NCBI GenBank assembly: GCA_003427395.1
Contig: BFEA01000523.1
Location: 958,920-1,006,263 of the forward strand
Length of the DNA: 47,344 bases
Direction: 5' to 3'
DNA from: Chara braunii
Taxonomy: Eukaryota; Streptophyta; Charophyceae; Charales; Characeae
The notes beneath the pieces are model-generated. The model had not been told where the DNA came from and made no database searches. It was given only the letters and a program-made list of their open reading frames with translations. Below are positions 42,527 to 47,344 of this stretch, in pieces (positions within the stretch are counted from its first letter, which is position 1; every line of letters starts with the position of its first letter). Made by a program: the position numbers and the translations under genes.

Positions 42527-43735
42527 ATGACACCGGCCGAGTTAGACGAACTTCGGCGACGGCTGAAAAAGCTCAGAGAAAAGGGTTGGATACGGCCTAA
42601 CACCTCCCCCTTCGGATCACCAGTCTTATTCGTAACGAAGAAGGGGGGGACACTGAGGTTGTGCATTGATTATAGAGGCCTCAATGCCATCACTGTAAAG
42701 AACGCGGAGCCTCTACCGCACATCTGCGACCTTTTGGATAGGGTGAAGGGATATAGGTACTTCACCAAAATAGACTTAAAATCCGGCTACCATCAAATTG
42801 CCATTAGACCAGAGGACTAGCACAAAACCGTATTTCATACTAGGTACGATCGATATGAGTTTGTGGTGATGCCCTTTAGCCTTTGCAATGCGCCGGGTAT
42901 ATTCTAGCACGCCATGAATAGGATATTCCATGACTACTTAGATAAGTTCATCGCCGTGTACCTCGATGGCATACTTATCTTTAGTAAAACTGTTGAGGAG
43001 CATGCTCAACATCTAGAAACTGTACTTTCACTCCTTCAACAACACAAGTATAAAATTGACGTAGAGAAATGCGAATTAGGTCGCACTAAAATGTTGTACT
43101 TGGGTCGTGAGATATCTGCGGATGGGATAAACCCCGAAGATGCCAATGTGGCTAACATTCATGACTGGCCACGACCTCGGTCTACGACCGAGGTCAAATC
43201 TTTCTTAGGGATGACGAACTATTACTGCAATGTTGTAAAGAACTATAGTATTGTGCTCTCCTCTTTGACTGATGTAACTTGCCTTGACGCGCCATGGGAA
43301 TGAATCGATGAGTGTAAGACAACTTTCAAGCGTTTGAAACATGCTCTCATGCACCGTGAGGTTCTCATGGTTCCCGATCCGGAGAGGCCATTTATTGTGC
43401 CTACTGACGCAAGCCAATATGACACTGACGCAGTGCTGGCTCAACAGGAAGGGTAGAAGTTGAGGTCGATCGAGTACATGAGTAAGAAGATGTCATCAAA
43501 GAAGTTGGCGATGTCCACCTATGAAAGGAAACTCTATGCCCTTTACAAAGCCCTTGTCCACTGAAGACATTACTTGTTGGTAAGGTTCTTCTACTTGAGA
43601 ACTGACCATCAAACACTCGAACGGATCAAGACACAACCTGTCCTTTCTGATGCACTCAAACGTTGGATGGAGGTCATAGATCAGTATGACTTCAAACTAG
43701 AATGTGAGAGGAGAGTACAACAAGGTTGCTGATGC
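42527..43735 (+). pseudogene. Gypsy reverse transcriptase and RNase H, decayed
   Basis: One frame runs from [20 protein letters not shown] through [19 protein letters not shown] is at about 42654-42705, and [13 protein letters not shown] (about 42762-42800) carries the first catalytic Asp. Stops are TAG 42818-42820, TAG 42905-42907, TGA 43301-43303, TAG 43454-43456 and TGA 43562-43564. At three of these the family normally has Trp or Gln. The YLDD box is YLDG: codon 42968-42970 is GGC instead of a GAC-type Asp codon, which removes a metal ligand. The RNase H start, with a TDAS motif, is at about 43401. A frameshift near 43700 ends the frame. Confidence 0.85.
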
Positions 43736-44859
43736 GTTATTACGTAGGAAAGACTACTGAGGTGCGCTAATAACTGAGTTTGGCTTATCCGACGATGTAA
43801 CTCGGTCAATGGGTGAAGATTACAAGGAATATCATGTAACGATGGACATCATACGCAAACTTGAGGCGTAAGACAAGGCCACATCTGACGAGTTTGTGAT
43901 GGTGAATGAGTTACTCTTTCTTGAAAGGCGGGGCTTAAGAGATTAGTCGTTCCATCTAGTGAAATTTTGCGTAGTTTGTTTTTAGGACGCAACATAACAT
44001 TTTGGCTATAAAACAAATTAGTGCAAATCTGGTACAACAATTCTGGCGGCCTGGTATGCTAGACAAGCATGTACTGAGGCATTACATTAATACCTACCAA
44101 GATGACTGGGATAAAAAGTTACCTCTAATTGTCAGCCTGTACAACAATAATGTGCACAACACAACCGGTGTGAGTCCGAATCAACTGCATCTAGGGTGGA
44201 AGCCTAGATTTGCTCTAAACTTTCTCCTGCCTGAAGATCGATCTGTTGTAACTCCAGGAACCATATAATTTGGTAGCTTGTATGAGAAGTTGTTGCAGCA
44301 AGTTGTCGAACATATAAAAAAATCTCAAGAAACAATGATTGCTTCTGCGAACAAACATCAACGACAATCCACATTTCAGCTAGGGGAACATGTCTGGATT
44401 AAGTCTAGTGAGCTAGGATTGGAATTCGACATCTCTAGGAAACTAATGCCTCAATACTTTAGTCCTTGGGAAGTTTTGGATATCGTAGGTCGTGAACTGG
44501 ATGGACCGTCGTATGTGATTCGAATCTCTGGTCATTTGCGCACTTATCCTGTGTTTAACGCCTCAAAGCTTGCACCTTTTGCTAAGACACATCAATTCTC
44601 ATCAAGGAAATCAATGTTGCCCCCAACCATGGATGGCCACGTGGAGGTCGACGACATTTTGGAGCCCAGAGACATGCCTTTTCCTAAGCCTGTGGGTAGA
44701 GGAAGACTGTTGAAACCCAAGAGGGAATACCAGGTCAGATTCAAGCATCACACGGATCCAAAAGAAGACCGATGGTTCACCAGAGAGGCGGTGATTGAAA
44801 TAGCACCTCGGATTGTAGCGGACTATGAAAGAAGGTTAAAGGGGAAGACACCTTCGTAG
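43736..44859 (+). pseudogene. Gypsy integrase remnant with chromodomain
   Basis: After the RT-RNase H end, the integrase N-terminal region is readable only in pieces with stops, up to about 43985. The sequence then jumps from FWRPGM (about 44041) to RHYINTYQDDWDKKLPLIVSL-type text (from about 44077), which belongs to the end of the catalytic core. The HHCC finger and DDE residues are deleted. The frames 44002-44268 and 44278-44859 keep the C-terminal DNA-binding part. From about 44640 they keep a chromodomain, with VEVDDILEPR at its start, REYQVRFKHH in the middle and a DRWFT helix entry. Chromodomains bind methylated histone tails and target the element to heterochromatin. Confidence 0.82.
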
Positions 44860-44884
44860 AAGCATTTCAACGAACTTTCGAAGC

Positions 44885-44898
44885 TAAGAGGGATGAAA
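44885..44898 (+). other. Polypurine tract of the Gypsy element
   Basis: AAGAGGGATGAAA-type purine-rich sequence directly precedes the TGTGAGG start of the 3' LTR. It would prime plus-strand synthesis. Confidence 0.55.
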
Positions 44899-45995
44899 TG
44901 TGAGGAATGTGTCCTCAGGGGGCCCTGGACAACATACATATATTTTAGACTGTTGGCCCCACTAAGCCTTGTGCCCGCCCTAAGTGAAGGTGGGCCTGAA
45001 TATCCATGAGAGAACCTTATCTCTGCATTTTCCAATGTGAGTCTTAGACAATTGTTGCACGCGAGTTGGTTGAATTGCAACCTAGGCCTCACCTTGGGCT
45101 CTTTCAGAAGAAGCAACTGCGTCAGGTAGTTGAGCCCGGGACGCAGCTGGTTTCGCCCTTGGCACGCGCAGTGTGAGGTCGACACATCACGAAGTAGCCA
45201 CTGGCCAATGAGAATGCAGCATTGTCGTCACATCTACCCCGCGGGCCCATGCAAATATAACAAACATTTGGAGTCTTGAAAATCGGGGGTGCGCCCAACT
45301 GAAAAGACCCTTGCCCCTCAACTGCAGAAACTAGGGCCCGACCAGAAGTTACTGGAAACTTCCACGACCAGGCCCAGACAATCCAGCAGAAGCAGCATCT
45401 CCCATATAGGGAGAATGCCAGCCAGTCTTGGGCATTCAAGCCTTAGCAGGCAATGCGGATACGCTGTTGCGCTACAGTGCGGACATTTGTGTTAGCTAGC
45501 TGGTCGGGGGCGCGTACGGGCGCTGAGGTGAGGGGCGCTGCAAGGGCAGCGGGGTGCACAACAACCATAGCTGGGCTGCACGGGCGCGTAAGCGGGTGAT
45601 GGCGAAGGTGGTCTTCGGGTAGCAGACGCATGAGGTGTGTGGGGTACAAGGGGTAATAGAGAACGTACCTGGTGTATGTGGGAGGTCGACATTGGTGTTG
45701 ACGTCATGTACATTGGTCTTCGATGACAAAGTGAACCTGTTGCACGAACGTAGATAGGGTAGATAGGCAGAGTAGAGTAGGCTGGGTGCTGGGCGGCATA
45801 CAGTAGGAGCGGCATTGGATACTGCGTTGATGTGGCCTGAGGGCTGGGACATTGGCTCATGAGTTTATTGTATCGCTTTTATTTGGATGGAATCTTGGTG
45901 CATTTAAGCTCTCTGCTGCGTACATGACTATCTAGACTTTTGTATGATTGTGCAATTTGGTTTTCTGTTTATCACTCTCACTCATATTCCTTGCA
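44899..45995 (+). repeat. 3' LTR of the Gypsy element
   Basis: 1097 bp, from TGTGAGGAATG after the polypurine tract to TTGCA. The final 186 bp repeat the end of the 5' LTR. Positions 45114-45449 are present in reverse at 37787-38136. The GC-rich part 45450-45809 has no partner at the 5' side. No target duplication could be defined because the 5' start is missing. Confidence 0.7.
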
Positions 45996-47344
45996 GAAAA
46001 ATACGCCCTCATATCTTTTGCCTTTTGTGCATGTGGTGAAGTGCCCCAACGAATCTACATGTGGCATAGCATCCCCCCCCTGACAGAAAACAAAATCTAT
46101 TGAAAACAGAATAACGAATCTGCCAAAAGAAAAAGGAAAACAAAAAAGAAACAACGCAATGCATCCGTGCGCCCCTAAACACACTCAGCCTCGCACGAAC
46201 GAGAAAACTCATGGCGGTGTATCTTTCTATGTTTTAGCGGAAGATTCACTCTGACGCACCACGAAACAGATGCAGCAATAGGAAAAGGGCCGCTTCACTA
46301 CTATGGCATGCACGAACGGAAAAAATCATGGCGTTGTATCTTTTCATGTCCCCCGCACAAAAAAACACTAACTGAGGAACAGCCGGCAAACAGCACGTGA
46401 CCTCGAAAGAAGACAAAAGCGAAAAGAGGCCACGAACATGTGGCAGGAGCTTAGCACATGCCACAACCACTCCGACGAACATTCCTGGTGGGCCCACCCC
46501 CCGTGTCCCTACTGCTTTCCCAAGACTGGCAGCTGGGCCTCGCAGGAGTGTCACGTGAAACCCGCTGCTACTTTAAGGAAGAGTAAGGAAAGGGGGGAAG
46601 TTGAATAACCAGTACTTCCTAGAGTCGTGCCCGTTAACGCGCCACAATTTTAGGAAACATACGGGCTACTACAGGAGCGCCCAAATTCATCCGACTAGAA
46701 ACGTTTCTACTCTATTTTTTTCCACGGCCGATAGCTGGGCCAAGTACTGGTGGTTTAAAAAGTCTGAACGTCGGCCAGGGGAGGGCCAGGGGGGGGCTAA
46801 CGTTAGGCCATTTGAGCTCGGGGGTTCAGCTGAACCCGAACGCCGGCTACCCTGGCAGCAATGTCTGAGGCCAAGACTCACTGACCATAATCAACCTACT
46901 CATACTCACACTCACACTCACACTCACACATGTGTGGGCCAAAGACACTGCTAATAGCAATCAGAGGTATCAAGCAGACCATCACAGCTGGTTGGCACTA
47001 CGTGCTGCCCCTCAAACACAGGGGTACGGCGAAATGCCCTCCTCGCAGATGTGAAGCTTTGTGAAATACCCCACTGGCCGATTGGGCCCAGCATCTTTTG
47101 TATAAACCCTTACCGGACCCTGTACAATTTCTCCATATAACTCTCTGGAGCAAATAGAGTCATATACAAAATCAATTTAGGAGAACAAAAATGACTATGG
47201 ATAGAAGCCCTGGACTTCTGGCTGTTGGACCCATTCTAATGGTTAGAGAACTGTGCAGTCCCTGAACTCCATTGCGAAGCCCTAAGGGCCCCCTCTTGAT
47301 TTAAAAAAAAAAGAAGAAAAAAATTCTACCGGCTGGAGAAGGTG
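45996..47344. other. Intergenic stretch without recognisable gene
   Basis: It includes two partial copies of a roughly 45-bp phrase (GCACGAACG...TCATGGCG..GTATCTTT) at about 46193-46238 and 46307-46350. An A/G-rich run lies near 47300-47330, close to the window end. A 24-codon frame starts at 47190 after a TATA-like GTATAAA (about 47099), but that is far too little to call a gene. Confidence 0.45.
46903..46936. repeat. (CTCACA)n microsatellite with CACACATGTGTG palindrome
   Basis: About four hexamer units end in a 12-bp palindrome. Confidence 0.85.

Larger units (their letters stand above)
37787..45995 (+). mobile_element. Defective chromodomain Ty3/Gypsy retrotransposon (chromovirus)
   Basis: The order is LTR, primer site, leader, gag, protease, RT-RNase H, integrase tail, chromodomain, polypurine tract, LTR, which is the Gypsy order. 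Numerous stops and frameshifts, a YLDG catalytic motif, a broken protease motif and loss of the integrase core show it cannot move on its own. The closest visual match is to plant-type chromoviruses, whose chromodomain guides insertion into heterochromatin. Confidence 0.88.

Overview
This is a eukaryotic nuclear window made almost entirely of transposable-element and organelle-derived debris; I found no intact host protein-coding gene. A plant or streptophyte-alga genome (a charophyte such as Chara would fit, but I cannot prove it) is suggested by three things. They are a plant-type chromodomain Ty3/Gypsy element with an initiator-Met-tRNA-type primer site, a Penelope-like element with an N-terminal GIY-YIG domain of the kind known from the green lineage, and an AT-rich insert of mitochondrial type (trnG(UCC) plus an nad7 fragment).

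Layout. 1-1080: mitochondrial-type DNA, with a tRNA-Gly(UCC) on the minus strand and a decayed nad7 exon on the plus strand. 1081-6002: intergenic, with (CA)n arrays, tRNA-related SINE-like pieces and a G26-A13 tract. 6003-34631: a four-member nest of transposons. The outermost is copy 1 of an unnamed, non-coding, about 7.4-kb family with TGTCG...CGACA ends and 4-bp target duplications. A Penelope-like retroelement sits in copy 1 (11405-25301, 13-bp target duplication). Copy 2 of the 7.4-kb family (15509-23197) interrupts the Penelope ORF, and copy 3 (25388-32679, minus strand) interrupts the tail of copy 1. Removing each insert plus one target duplication gives 7423, 7689 and 7292 bp for the three copies and about 6.2 kb for the Penelope element. 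34632-37786: no recognisable gene. 37787-45995: a dead chromovirus with rearranged LTRs, decayed gag, protease and RT, no integrase core, and a preserved chromodomain. 45996-47344: no recognisable gene.

The most unusual content is inside the 7.4-kb family. It has no visible transposase, but all three copies carry a central structured domain. First come five tandem units of about 122 bp, each a long hairpin. Then follows an array of short hairpins (about 7 to 12 per copy) whose stems differ in sequence from unit to unit yet stay self-complementary, while the loop sequence is conserved. Such compensatory variation points to selection on, or a copying mechanism through, a folded single strand. 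In copy 3 the array uses a different loop consensus and a regular bulged purine. Further hairpins and a CGACA...TGTCG palindrome lie near the ends, and copy 3 adds a roughly 71-bp tandem array that repeats a CAGGTAAG-like motif.

The coding remains in the window (Penelope and Gypsy) are broken mainly by TGA and TAG at positions that read as former TGG or CAG codons. This is the footprint expected of C-to-T decay in silenced, methylated repeats. All calls come from reading the sequence by eye; no database search or folding program was run.
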